A DNA stretch of 64,000 nt. Source: Telopea speciosissima. Its lineage: Eukaryota; Streptophyta; Magnoliopsida; Proteales; Proteaceae. Numbering within the stretch: position 1 is the first letter of the stretch; every line of letters starts with the position of its first letter. The notes beneath the pieces were generated by a model. The model searched no databases, was not told the origin of the DNA, and saw nothing but the letters and a program-made list of their open reading frames with translations. The stretch spans positions 760,927 to 824,926 of the forward strand of contig NC_057925.1 in the NCBI RefSeq assembly GCF_018873765.1, in the 5' to 3' direction. Shown here piece by piece: positions 24,813 through 37,420 of the stretch. Position numbers and translations under genes: made by a program.

Positions 24813-25020
24813 TTTAGGGTAAATTAAATGTCACCCCCTGGGTTTCAAACGAAACTCAGATCATCCCTTGGTTTTTGAAAAAACTGACATCACCCCCTGG
24901 TTTAGACCCCAATATGACAAATTAGTCTTTACCGTTAGTTTTATGTTGTTAAGTGATGATGTCAGCCAGTTAAATAAATTTAAATCCCTAAACTACCCTT
25001 GACCAATGTTGAAGATTAAG
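24813..25020. mobile_element. Mutator-like TIR element, one end only
   Basis: Starts GGGTAAATTAAATGTCACCC and continues with CCCCTGG blocks, then a TAGTCTTTACCGTTAG block and AAATCCCTAAACTACCC. The last part is the reverse complement of 58405-58500 within the complete element at 57250-58584. No matching opposite end was found to the right, so this looks like a truncated copy. Confidence 0.5.
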
Positions 25021-26257
25021 GAAGAATAGTATTGTAAATTCTAATGGTTTAGTACAAGAGTAAAATGGTTCTTTCACATTAATAACTAACAACAGACTAA
25101 CAAATAATTTGACGTCTAAATTTAAAATACTTACCAAATAATCTTTGTGAATAATTTGATAAATGAATAACTCAATAAGAAATATTCAGAATTATAGCAA
25201 AACATCAAAAAGAAAAATAAGGACTCATTTTTTTTAATCTATAATTCTTTAAATTGAAATTTTCAAGGGAGCCTGTCCAAATGCTTATCCAACCATAGAT
25301 GTTACGTGGTCAGACTTAATATCTAACAAGTTGCTGATTTGTAGGGGACAAATTTTGTGTACAATTAATTCCCATGCCCATGGTATTAGTGTCAAATTTG
25401 AAGATCTCTATTTTTTTTTTTTTTTTTTTTTTGGTGACAATTTTAAAATCTGTGTTGGAGATGTGGCAATAAAAAAAGGTCTTGCGTTTAGCAGGGTTTG
25501 ATGTGGCGATGTGGCAATATAGAGCTTTAAAAATTATTATATTTTATTATAAAGAAATTAAATACATAAGTACGTACGTGATTGAGTTTTGTGTTTACCC
25601 CCCAAAATAAATATTGAGTTTTGAATCCTAGAGTTTTAGTATATTCCAAAATACCCTCTCCCGTTCCTTAGTGAATGGGATGGTCACCGTCTCCACCCTA
25701 TGTCTAATATAAACATTGTTATTTCTAACTCAATGGTTTTATTTGCAAATCATTCTTTTCACCTCTGTATCTTTCGTCAAGCAGTGGTTCACCGCAGGAG
25801 TAGGTTTGCTCTGATGTGGTCAAGATTTTAAAAATCAGATTAGATCGGTGAATATCAGCCGAGACCAGTCTCAATTCCCCCCTTCCATTTGGCTCCCATC
25901 GATATTGTACAAAAAAATCCCTAGATGCTTAAAATATACTAATTCTGGGACTGATACAGGCCAATTCTACATCGGCCAGACCGATCCAGATCCAGATCCT
26001 GATTCCGAGTTTATAAACCCTAGATGTGACGAGAGTTCAGATTTTTGTTTTTTTTTAGGGTAAGAAAAGAGTTCAGATTCGGTAAATCCGTTTTCTGTGT
26101 GGGGGAATGGGTCACTGACACGTGGCAGTATGAGTTTTACAATCTCCTCAAGAAAAAGTATCATGAGAGGATTAGCTTAGCAGGGAACAGAGCAGTGTGT
26201 GGACTGTGGAAGAAAGCAGAATAGAATAGAATAGACGAATAGTCCAAGCCACTGCCA
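25021..26257. other. Spacer and PNSB2 upstream region
   Basis: AT-rich, with a T run near 25411-25432. An AATAGAATAGAATAGACGAA repeat lies just before the PNSB2 start (26220-26240). No gene recognised. Confidence 0.45.
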
Positions 26258-27943
26258 ATGGCTTCTCTTCTTCCTTTCTCTCTCCCCAAACCAAAACTCA
26301 ATTTAATCAGAGCATCATCTTCATCCCTGGTAACAGAAACAAGCCCAGCTGTTACTCTCAATCAGAATTTCGGCCGGAAAGGGATCAAGTTCACAGAATC
26401 AGGTGATGTTCCGGTCGTCGAACTGACCGTCAGAAATGGCAGCTCCCTCAGCGTTCGTATTCCAGATGGCCTTGTCACCTCCTACAAGCCCAAGGTTTAC
26501 TGGAAAGATGATGGATTCGAGGAGGTTCTCTACACACTCCCTGGAGGTTCCAATTCCATTAAAGGGGGGATTGGTCTCGTCCTCAACCAAGTATCCCAAC
26601 CCTCCACTTCAACTTCAAAGCCCTCATCCTCACCGTTGTTTACTTCAGAATGGGTCGTGAAGGATGTTGATTCTGACTCCATTGATGCTCTTCAGGTAAC
26701 TGCTTTCTAATTGTTTTCCTGTAGATTTTCTTAGGTTGCTTGTTTGATATGTTCTTGCTGTTGCTGCAGGTTGAATTGAGCTGCACCTGTGGAGCTCTTG
26801 AGATAAACTACATTGTCTCACTCTATCCTCTGAGCATGGCAACTGCAGTTGTGGTAAAGAACAATGGCCGCAAGGCTGTCAATTTAACCAGTGCAATTTT
26901 AACCCATTTCAAATTTAAAAACAGAGGAGGGACAGCAATCCAAGGGCTCAGAGGCTGCTCTTACTGTAGCCACCCACCATTGCCTTCGAGCTTTGAAATC
27001 TTGTCTCCCTCTGAAGCAATGAAACCCGAACCCGCAGGCTGGTTCTCTTTTGATTCTGAAACTCAGGATAAACTAGCTTCATGGACAGTAGAAGACCAGG
27101 TGTTTACCATATTGAGCAACAAAATCAGCAGGGTATACACAGCTCCTCCAACTGAAAGATTGAAGAGAATTTATAACACCCCACCCTCCAAATATGAAAC
27201 CATTGATCAGGTATTATCAGGTTTCTTTTGTCAAATCAAATTTATTTATCTATTGAGGCAAAGGATGTCATTTCATGAGATATAACAGTGCATGCAGGAT
27301 GTATATAAATTTCTTTAAAAGTTTGTGTTCCTAATTGTACTGAAGCTGTTAGGCCAACTTGTTTTATTTGCTAAAAACTTGAGGTAACTAGATGTTTTCT
27401 TTCCCAAAACATTTTGGGTGATGATATCTTATACCTTAAATGATCTAGCAATGTTCTGTGTTTTTTTTTCATACAAATTGAATAATGCAATTCTAAGTTT
27501 TTCTGTTTCAAATCTAATAGATCTTGTGTCTTCCTCATATTCTCCCATAAGAATCTCCATATGACCTTTTCTGAAACTCATTTTACCTGTTCAAGCATTT
27601 GATATACAAAATGAAAAGCTGAATGTCATTATTTTCAATTTTTCGTTATCATATATATATAAAAAGTAAAAAGTTGATTATGGGATAATTTGATCTAACC
27701 ATGTACAACCCCCCCCCCCCTCCCTTCCTTTTCCCTGTCACCCTTCAGGGTAAGGGGCTTGAATTCAGGTTCATAAGGATGGGCTATGATGACATATACA
27801 TATCAAGCCCTGGTTCTTTATCTCAGAAGTATGGAAATGACTATTTCATCTGCACTGGCCCTGCTTCAATGCTAGTACCTGTGGTCGTGAACCCTGGTGA
27901 AGGTTGGAGAGGAGCACTGGTTATTGAGCATGACAATTTGTAA
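26258..27943 (+). CDS. PNSB2: Photosynthetic NDH subunit of subcomplex B 2, chloroplast (NDF2/NDH45)
   Basis: A nuclear-encoded subunit of the chloroplast NDH complex, which carries cyclic electron flow around photosystem I. Three exons, 26258-26695, 26770-27210 and 27749-27943, all in phase 0 with GT-AG introns of 74 and 538 bp, encode 357 aa. The N-terminus is Ser-rich and basic ([20 protein letters not shown]), like a chloroplast transit peptide. The rest has a galactose-mutarotase-like fold pattern: [68 protein letters not shown], and the end IVEHDNL-like VIEHDNL. Known PNSB2 proteins are about 350 aa and have lost epimerase catalysis. The start is the first ATG after the leader and gives a good transit peptide. 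Assignment is from recalled family similarity. A less specific aldose-1-epimerase-like protein is the alternative. Confidence 0.8.
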
Positions 27944-29418
27944 TTGATCTTTCATGAGTAGATTAAATTTTTTTTGAGCTCCCCCCCCCCCCCCCACAGA
28001 CACACACACACCTTTTTTCTTTCCCTTTTTTGTTGGAGAAGAGTGCATTTCATATCCTATCTAGAGTTGTGTGAAGTTGAATTGTTGATGCAATGTAATT
28101 ATATTTTTATGTTCCCATATCAAACACATAAAGAACTGATTAACATATTTTCACCTCCTCTTCCAGGAAGGAATCTTTGATTTAACTAGAGACCTCATAC
28201 TGGCACTGTCCACCTCTTTCCTTTGATCATTAGGCTTTAGCATATAAAACTAACCAATTTAAGAGGAATAAACTCTCTCTACTTGTTGGCTTTGAGCATG
28301 TTTAATTAGCAAAGAGAAAGAATGGTTGATACATTTTTAAAGCACTACTCACTTGAATACTCAAAAAACTTGTATGAGCAAGAAATGTCCAAAAAGGGGG
28401 GGGGGGGGGAGAACTTACAGAGATAAGCCCATAATCAATTTTAATTTGGGCAATCATTATCATTTTCTTTGTATTTTAAAATGAAAAATGACTGAAGATG
28501 AGACCGATTAGCTTAGCCTACCACAAGCAATTCAAATGAGAAATAAACTAGTGAAAGAAAGGTGCAAATAATAAAATAGAGCTACAATTTCCGGGATGGC
28601 CTATAAAGGTTCCCCCTACAACCCAAATATGAGTCACATCACGACACCAATGAGATCCAAATTTTGTGGACAGGTGGAACCCAAAGTTGTGCTCATATGT
28701 CAAATTTCAGCCCAAATGAGCTGGCCACATGGCAAAAAAAGCTTTAAAAGATTGCATTAACATATGGACTACCTAGAAGGTAGATGCCAATACATGGAAG
28801 GTATATGATTAAACAAAGCACTGAAATTTGACATATAACCAACCCATACCATGCTTTATCTATCCAATTGTCAGAATTGCCACATCATCCTCCCACATGA
28901 CGCAACTACGTGGGTCACCTAGGAGCCAGGTCATGCAAACAACCTTTTGCCTAAAACATATTCAAACTCTGATCCAACGCAAAAGACTTGTCAACGCAAT
29001 GCCAGTACCATGGTTCCTATGCCTTCCCCAAGCAAGCACCATATTTCATACAAGTTATATGCTACTAGCCTAACCTACTGCAGTCCACGGCTCCAATTAA
29101 CCAGATAACTTAAAGCTAACGAATAACCACAAACTAAAATGTTGAAAGTTTTCCCTTAATGGATGGCAAAATAGATAATCTAAGGTTTCGCAAAGAAGTA
29201 TTTGGTCTGCTGTGATTTTCTCCATATACGAAAGAAAAATAAACATCAAGTATGAAAAGAAATAAATATTTTCATTAGGTTAGACCTACAAATCTGACGG
29301 TACATAAAGATTAGACAAGCTTTCCCTAATGGATATATTTGTTCAGAGAAATTTGTTACTGTTAATCATAACTAGGCCATGTAAAATTGATTACAGATTC
29401 TCTTACAGAAATCTGGAA
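27944..29418. other. Convergent spacer between PNSB2 and the KASH gene
   Basis: Holds both 3' UTRs. Contains C16 near 27981 followed by an ACACACAC run, and G13 near 28397. No gene or clear element recognised. Confidence 0.5.
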
Positions 29419-32170
29419 TCAGGTTGGAACAAGATTAGATCCTTCCTCCAGAGTACCAGTCCACATGACTGAAATGGAAATTGCAAGAAGGATGAAGAGG
29501 CAACAAATCAAATTAAGAGCAACCGTCGTAAAACTTCTCTTTTTTATACTTTTGGCTTCAGTTTTATCTTCAGTGCTCACCGTGTCATAGACTTGTGCAG
29601 CGTTGGTGAGAACATCATCTGTTGATGACACTGATTCAGAGTCAATTTGCATCCACTCCCCAGTCTTAGACACATTGTTGGTACCTTCAACGTCAAATTT
29701 TAGATCATATGATATGGCATTCCGTTCTAATTTCCTTCTTGGGATCCATTGTGATTGGTTCAAGGCTGGGCTTCTAAACCTTATGGTTTGCTTCTCAGAA
29801 AAGTCAGAATTTACATCATTTGGATCCTGAAGAGAACGAACAAGCTTCCTCGGAGTTGTGAAGATCTTTATACCATCAATGTTGAGTTGAGAGAATGGCC
29901 TCTGAAGATTGAAAAGGAGTAGAAAGGGGGGCAGGGTTATGTTTTCTATTAGTAACACATGAATACATAAAACAGTAGAAGCTGAACCTTGGTTCCTACA
30001 CTGAATAAAGTCAGATTTACACAGTTTAGATCATCCTTGAGATTCAACTGATATTTGAAAATAATAATAATAAACTTAATAGAGTAACCAAAGCATGACA
30101 GTAAATAGCTATCCCAATTATTTTGTATCTAAACCATGGTGCTATCCTTAAACCAAGAGCTTCTAAATGGAGTGATCATAGCAGAGATTATCCAGTGAAA
30201 TGAATATCTTTAATGGTGAGGTCAACCAGGCCCTAAAGGATCACCCTTATACCGCTGGTCCAAGGTCAAAATTTAACACCCTTGGATCCTGGATCCAATG
30301 GTGGATGATAGAGGCCTACTTTCACCATTGAAATCTTGGGGTTTAGTATCCAATGTGAGCACCTTGGGCTCACCACGGTACTCCATTATGCATGTGTACT
30401 TTTGTGTGTCTGTGTGTGTGTGTGTGGGGGGGGGGGGGGAAGAGAAGGGATGAAAGGGGTTTTACCTGTGGACTGGGAGTGGTGCTACGTGTTACGCCAT
30501 TGCTAGGACTTTCCTGCAAAAACCCTGAGAATTCCCCTGATTGAACTCCATTGTTGCTTATTTCACCATCCCCAAAGCCCTCCACAAAAGTGTGTGATGT
30601 GTTACTACCCATACCCACTTCTGAAAACAAATTATCTTTGAGTGACAAATCCACTCTCCCATTCTCATTCTTCCAGAGTCTCCTGTTGACACACCTACCT
30701 CCATGATCCAAGTTACATGACACTTGCCCAGTTGATACTGGCGATTCAACCAAAGAATCATACTCAACGAAAGAATCAACAGTTTGTGATTCTGGTGATG
30801 CAGAAATAGGAGATGGATCTCTTGAATTCCATGAATTTATCCGCCTGCCATGATCTCTCCTCCTACCAAAATTTGATCCTGTGATTGAACCTGAATCCCT
30901 CTCAAATCTTGAACCTTTATCTGCGACTATTATCTTGGCAGTCTGTAATGCTTCAAAAGCTGCCCCACTCACAAAAGCCATCTGATCAGAGAGGCATTTT
31001 TCCATCTCTTTAATTACTGCCCCCAGTTCTGTGAAAATACTCCGAGGGTCTACACATTTCATTAAGAAATTCACCATCTGAATGGCAGACAATCGCTTTT
31101 GAGAATTTCCATCCAAAACACCAGCATCCAGAATACGTAGTCCAGATCGTATTAGTGACCTTGCGTAGGCCTCGAAAATTAGGCTGTTATGCTTTGCCAA
31201 AGCCATAGCCAACCCCATGTGAGAATTTGTCTGAGTGGGTTTTTCCTCTAATCCCCCGGCAACTCTAAGACAAACCTCATTAACAATTTCATCGGATGCA
31301 AACCGCCAGTTGTCAGCATCAACAAGAGCCTTCAGACACAATGCAGCTCCCGAAGCAAGGCCTTCTTGGGAACCCAATAGAGAATCTGAAAGAGGCTTAC
31401 AGAGGGAGTGGATTATCATCCTTTTCTTGTCTTCTGGAGTCAGTGGGTCAATCCCGTATCGAGCTATAGCAGGAACTACCTTTGAACATGCTTGCTGGAG
31501 AGGGAAGGATCCTGAACTGGAAGCCATGGTGTTGATGATGGTGGACATGATGTTATCAATCTGGGGAACAATATTAGGGCCATGTACACGGGCAAGAACT
31601 TCATAGAGGGAAATGGTGCATTCCCCAGATGATGAACCAGGTCCCTTGGTTTCAGAAACCTGTGCAAGAAAGAGTGGAATAGCCTTTTTGTCCAGATCCT
31701 TCACGTACGATTTTAGTGCTTTCATAGCTGATTTTCGGCTATCTGCATCTTTGTCAAGGTTCGCCAGTTCTCGCTGGAGAACTGGGCTGAGATTTCTACC
31801 CATTCTCAAGTCTGAAACGACAAAGAAGCCTGTAATCCACTCGAAATACTGAAATCATACATCCAACAATAAAAACAGAAGATGGAAGAAATATAATGGT
31901 TCCCCTTTTTTTTCAATAAATCCAATAATATAGCCCTGGATAACTTTTGGGAAGTTCATAAGATGATTATCCCAACCTGGGCTAGCTTCAAAATGATAAA
32001 TTGAATCAAAGAAAATAGCCCGAGACAGTAAATCAGTGCTTGAAAAGAAAAGGCTGCATTCTACTACTATTCTAGAGGAATAAAAGTAAAAGCAGTTTAA
32101 AACGTTTCCCAAATTTAAGATTCTAGATGATCTAAGAACCATAGAGGCAAGAGATCGATGCAAGAATACC
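29419..32170 (-). CDS. SINE1/2: SINE1/SINE2-like KASH protein with ARM repeats (nuclear envelope)
   Basis: Plant SUN-domain-interacting nuclear-envelope protein that links the outer nuclear membrane to actin. Coding exons are 31803-30466 (446 codons, phase 0) and 29901-29419 (160 codons plus stop), joined over a 564-bp intron, giving 606 aa. A leader intron (32169-31812) is suggested by CAG|GTATTC and TTTCAG. The N-terminus MGRNLSPVLQRELANLDKDA and the run of alpha-helical ARM-like repeats (ISLYEVLARVHGPNIVPQID, SLCKPLSDSLLGSQEGLASG, KRLSAIQMVNFLMKC) match Arabidopsis SINE1/SINE2. A Ser-rich linker follows (to about 570). The end has one membrane span (VALNLICCLFILLAISISV) and a short tail ending LVPT. 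A C-terminal [VL]-x-P-T is the plant KASH signature that enters the SUN pocket. Frame, splice sites and the KASH end all support an intact gene. Confidence 0.92.
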
Positions 32171-32339
32171 TGATTGAGAAACGAGGGAAGCTCTGTTCTA
32201 TATCTGAGTGACACTGGTGCCGAATTGAAAGCGAGAAATTTGCCCGATCAGGAAGATTGGGAGGGCAGAGAAGCTTCAAATCCGTCGAAATGGTAGAGAA
32301 TCCAAATTCCAAGAAAAGAAGGTTAAAACGGCGCTAAGG

Positions 32340-33720
32340 GTTTTTTCTCACTACCAGTCTACAGAAACTCGGGAGATCGATTGATACAGAGAGAATCATC
32401 GTTCATACCAATTCCCTGTTTTTGTCATTACTCTTCACGATCTTTTACTACCTTCCTTAAAAGCTGCTTGCGATGAAATTCGAAAATCTTTTTCCGAAAT
32501 TCCCCCGCCGTCCCCTCAATTGGCTTCATTACGAGACTAAACTACCCTTTGACCAAAAACTAATGAGACGAAACTACCCCTCATGAACAAATTAAAAGAC
32601 ATTTTGGTATACCGTAAGTAAATAAAGTCCACCAGACTTCCCCCAGCTCGATAAAAACCAAAAATATATCCAAACAAATAGGAAACGGGAAAAAGAACGT
32701 TAACTGGTCGCGTTGTTCTTACACGAGACATTGGAGCATATGAAATGATCGCTCAGTTCCCACTGAAATCAAAAAATTTCAAACAAACCAATGCTTTTGT
32801 GCACACTTTTATTGGCCCTCGCACTAGTGCAGGGTTATACAATAGGTTAGTGTTCTCTTGCCCACAAAATATTAATGTTTTTGACATATTTGTATGTAAG
32901 CACCCTTGACCCAAAAAAATATGTGACCACAAATCGAATTGGATCAATGATTTCAGTTTGATCGTTTAGTTTCAATTTGACCCAATATTAGACCGAAACT
33001 GATTCAATCCAGTCAAAAACCAGATCAAATCGACCAATTGACACTCTTAGCAGTAACTCACTTCAAGGTATCATTTGTTTACCATTTCTAGGATTTTACA
33101 AAGGGCTTTGGTTTTTGCAAACTGATGAAGGAATTTTCTGATCAAGTTTCGGAGATGTTCTAACTATTTTCGACGGATTAGGTTCGGCGAAGGTTGTTCA
33201 AGCCAATCTTTCGCCTTTGTTGTGTAACCTCATCTAGTGGGAGCCGAAGGGAGAGAGGGTGAAAATCTTAAAAAAGGAAGGGCAATGGTGGAATTGCATT
33301 GAAAAATCCTTATTGCTAGAAGGTGGAAAGAGACAGAGTTGGCCTCAGCCTTACACTGGAAGGAAATTGAGGCGCAGGAATGTGGACCATCAAGATTGGC
33401 TTGAGACAATGTCCTTACAAAGATTCCTATTAGGCTATTATGGAACAGAGCATCCAAAGTGCGGATTTGTCTTTTCCATTCCAATGACGATTCGGTTAGA
33501 ATCAGCCAAGGTTCCCTGACCAAAATTTTAGAATGGGATCCGCATTAGCCTCTGTTAGATTTTAATCTAAATTAATTGATCTGATCTTGATTTTAAAAAC
33601 CTAGGTCCAACCACCTTTTTCTCTTTTTTAGAAAAATCCAACCAACTATTTTGCATTATGGAATGATGACTTGGAAAATATAAGTAGGAAGGGTATGATT
33701 TAAATTAGTCATATATTAAT
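32340..33720. other. Spacer with a TIR-element copy
   Basis: Includes the GGGAAAAGAACGCT-family copy at 32690-32866. A sequence ending CCAATTGACACTCTTA near 33050 resembles the right end of the hAT-like elements, but no left partner was found. No gene recognised; short frames at 33230-33523 have no domain. Confidence 0.45.
32690..32866. mobile_element. Short TIR element, GGGAAAAGAACGCT family, copy at 32.7 kb
   Basis: Left end GAAAAAGAACGTTAACTGGT. Right end TTAGTGTTCTCTTGCC. Aligns with 34503-34676 over most of its length (shared AATGATCG, TTATTGGCCC, CACTAGTGCA versus CCCTAGTGCA). Confidence 0.6.
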
Positions 33721-33729
33721 GGGAAAAAC

Positions 33730-34494
33730 TAGGGGTGTCAATTCCAGGCCCGGCCCGGTAGAACCGATTGAGCTCGCCCAACTAAAGCCCGGCCCGACAC
33801 ATTTAGTAAGCGGGCGGTCCCGATGTGGGGTTTTACCCCGTCAAGCACCTGACCGGACCGATCTAGCCCGACCGGTTACAACCCGACCTAGCCCGACCCT
33901 TTAACTTTAAAATTCCCCTCATATTCCCTCTCCCGGTCTCCCCTGTGTGGTTGTGTCTAATCTTGTTACATGTTGTTTTCTTCTCATCATATTCTGTAAA
34001 ATGAAAATTGCTTGAGTAAGAGAAGTTTTATTTCATAATTGGTATTTAAATCAAAGAAAGTAAGCCCATTATATTCAAAATGAAATGAGTCGAAATGGAC
34101 AGCTTGAATGGTTCACACATTGTATCTTATTTTAATAAGCACCTTACTCCACAGTCCACCTATTGTATCTCATTTTAATAAGCCCATTATATTCAAAATT
34201 GACTTGATCGAGCTGAAATGGGTCGAAATGGACAACTTGAATGGTGCTTCTCATTTTTTTTTTTTTTTTTTCTCTAACCCTATGTGGCTACACCGTTTAG
34301 AGCCTGATTAAGGCCCGTTTAGAGTTAAACATAACCACAGCCCAATTATGGACCGATCATAGCCCAAAACCAACCTAGCCCAACCGAGCCCGACCAGGCC
34401 CGGCCCAAAAACTTAAATGAGAGGTCACGATGCAGGCTTTTAGCATCATGAGGCCCAGCTAGGCCCGATCAAACCCGACCAGTTGACACCCCTA
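33730..34494. mobile_element. hAT-like MITE, 765 bp
   Basis: Ends TAGGGGTGTCAA and TTGACACCCCTA are perfect inverted repeats. Both sides are flanked by GGAAAAAC (33722-33729 and 34495-34502), the 8-bp duplication typical of hAT transposition. The interior is rich in CCCGGCCC/CCCGACC words and has no transposase frame. It is inserted in the terminal repeat of another short TIR element that resumes at 34503. Confidence 0.88.
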
Positions 34495-34502
34495 GGAAAA
34501 AC

Positions 34503-34676
34503 AATGTTAATCGATCGCGTGGTTCCTGCACCTAAATATAGGACCGTAATGTAAAATGATCGTTCAGCCCCCAATGAACTAAAAAACCCCTCATTCACTT
34601 AAATGCTCTTGCACATGCTCTTATTGGCCCCCGCCCTAGTGCAAGCGCTACAAGACTAATTAGCGTTCTCTTGCCT
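34503..34676. mobile_element. Short TIR element, GGGAAAAGAACGCT family, copy at 34.5 kb
   Basis: The left end lies at 33721-33729 (GGGAAAAAC), split off by the hAT MITE, and the body resumes with AATGTTAATCGATCGCG. The right end is TTAGCGTTCTCTTGCC. Pairs with 32690-32866. Confidence 0.55.
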
Positions 34677-34714
34677 TATATTAATTTTCACATTAAATTT
34701 CAATTATTAAATCT

Positions 34715-35389
34715 ATGGCCAAGAGATCATTGCTTGGTCGTGTAGCCCCTGCACCAGTGCGTGAACCAATGAAAGCACGCACAAGGGTATCAACAAAGAT
34801 GATATTTTTTCTGATTGCAATACAGACTTCTGTTAAGCTCATAATATTCCTCCAAAACCCTTTGGAGATTGAACAATTTCACGACTTAGTTCCCGCGATG
34901 AATCACATCCTGATTCAATCAGTGGAACCTTCTAATTCAGAGTGGGCTCAACCAACTCTAGAGTTGTTTCATGAGTTGGTTGAAACAGATTTCATGACAA
35001 AGCATCTGTTCGAGGTGGTTATGTCCCTACAGTATATAGATGCTGAAACACTAGAGGACGGTATCCGTCACCTCACTCTCGAGTTTCTGATGACACTATT
35101 CGAACGCATGGGCCATAATGAAGCCAATGAGATGATTCAAGAAGTGTCGCAACTCATACCACGATTGTTTGGCATACTGATGGATATGATATGTGATTTG
35201 GAAGGTGATGACCCTTGTGGGATTGAGACTATTAAAAATGTTGAGGTTAATAATTATAGTACTGACCTTGAAACATATTATAAATTCATTAAAAAAAAAA
35301 AATTCATCATCGGAGACAGATTTATGCAACTAAACATACACCGGTGGAATACCCATGGTTGTAGGATCGTCGGCTCTAATACCAATTGA
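34715..35389 (+). pseudogene. Importin-5-like (karyopherin beta-3) fragment with an open 224-codon frame
   Basis: Importin-5 carries ribosomal proteins and other cargo into the nucleus; the full protein is about 1100 aa with ~20 HEAT repeats. Here about residues 30-190 match a stretch near residues 220-400 of plant importin-5: LELFHELVETDFMTKHLFEV, then LEDGIRHLTLEFLMTLFER, then IPRLFGILMDMICDLEGDDP. The usual family reads LELLIELAGTEPRFLRRQL and SLEEGTRHLAIEFVITLAEA. No introns, although plant importin-5 genes have many. The first ~30 codons (MAKRSLLGRVAPAPV...) come from a GGGAAAAGAACGCT-family TIR element, not from importin. The last codons run into array sequence. Probably a dead captured fragment, but no stop interrupts it, so a short expressed protein is possible. 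Confidence 0.65.
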
Positions 35390-35461
35390 TATAGGAGAGC
35401 ATTCATTGGTATCCACCTAGGGGACAAGGGCGTCATTTCATGGTGTCCTGTGAAAGGGAGT

Positions 35462-35466
<5 letters not shown>

Positions 35467-35538
<72 letters not shown>

Positions 35539-35539
35539 T
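35467..35539. repeat. (AT)n(GT)n microsatellite, array unit 1
   Basis: AT run followed by a GT run. The same junction recurs in other units (47923-47982, short in 43595 and 44740). Confidence 0.9.
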
Positions 35540-37420
35540 TTATATTGATCAAGTTGTCTTGATATTTGTAGGTAAAGCCAAATAGTATAATTAGGGGATT
35601 CTCTAGATTGGATGACAATTGTATTGTGCGACATTCTATCATAAGTTGTCACACCCCCATCCCTGAACCACGGGGAATGCAACTCAGAGCGTACCAATAC
35701 GCTCCCAAACCGCCAAGATCGCAGATGCAGTAAATAGGATTAACTCATACACACGACCATAGAAGATTAAAACAGATTAAAATAATAATATCAGAGTCTA
35801 CAGAATCTACGTGATAACTTATATAATGTTGTTTAAGTAATCCTCCCAGTACAAATCATTCCAATCAGGACTTATGTATTACCTACTATATAAATAATAC
35901 ATCTATCATGAAAGGAATCAAAAGAATACACCTATAATTCAAAATGAATAATCAAGTGCATCAAAAGATGGCCACCGGCCATAAGTCACTCGTCCCGCCA
36001 AAGAACACACATCGCAAGAACACTCGGTCCATGCTCCACGATCTCCGGAGCCCACCAATCAACGTAACCAGCCTCAGGAGTCTCGTACTCTGTGCCACTC
36101 TGCTCGAATGTACCTGCATCAACTAAAAAATATGTTTCCTCGAGGAGTGAGCTCCAACTGAGCCCAATGAGTGGCTAAGCCACAAAGCATACACAATAAT
36201 AATAATGAATGGGGTTGACTGCAAACCATACATGATGGACGGATACCAAGGTGTCCCATACCACCAAGGTAGACCGTACATCACATACAATTTACAATCA
36301 TGCTACATGAATGAATGATGATGTATAGTTTTATTGTTATCCACCTAACACACAACTAAGTCAAGTATAGTACTATAGCAACACCTTAGGTAGCATCCCG
36401 ACATCGGTACCATAAACGGATGGTATACCGCGATGACAAACCCGAGTCGCACCGAAGCCTCTTGCACGGTCTCCACCAAGAGATATACGTAAACCCCCGA
36501 GTCAAATCCCGTCCCGGCGTTCGGCCCAAAATACGATTGGCGCCCGAACTTCCCGAGTGGGAATACCCGAATAACGGTCGAAACTCACGGATTTGACCGA
36601 CACCTAACCCCCTGTCGGTAAGGGTCATAGTACTGGGTAAACATTTATCCTAGCCAGCATTCACCTATTGTATGAGTGAGGTACGCATGTGCATAGGCCA
36701 GAGGCCGAGTCCATAGATACTGAAATACGGTCGGCCGGCTATCCTCTCGCCCCTCTAGCCCATACGTACATATACAAGTACGAGATGTGAATACCGAAGG
36801 CAGTCGATCGGTCACCATCCCGTTTCCACCTAATGCAATGGACAACTCTAATGCAATTTCAAGTACGACAATGTCAAGCCCAAGACCCACCGGCACTTGA
36901 TCCCGCTCGAAGCCCTAGATCTACATGCCATGAGTGAGTCCATATTATGGAATCCTCGGTCCAGCACCAACCGGCACCCGAGTCCCATAACTAAATCCAA
37001 CACCATTCGCACCATAGTGCAGTAAAATAAATAATATCGCAAGACAAGAATGTAAAGTCCTATCAACATCTAAACATTTATATCGTCATATATCTTACTA
37101 ATAATTATATATTATAGCACACATGCATGAATGACATTCGCAAGACACGACACACAAACATTCCATAAATTAAGATGTTTGCTTAACTCACTCACTTGAT
37201 TCTCAGTCAATCGTCAGTACGGAGCTCTTCAAATCGGCGTTCGATGCCAAGTACACTGTCCCACGTACTAATACGCCCCCGAGCCGGGTCAGTCAACCTA
37301 AAGAGAGTGTACAACGTGGGGAGAGATTAGTGCCTTAGGGTTAGAAGAGTTGAGCCCCATAAGTTATCAAACAAGGCTAAAATAGGGGACCGGCACATAC
37401 AGTAAGGCTATATCATGTGC

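Noticed and set aside
35278-35697. 139-codon minus-strand frame with long HTHTHT/IYIYIY runs
   Set aside because: Translation of an AT/GT microsatellite in array sequence.
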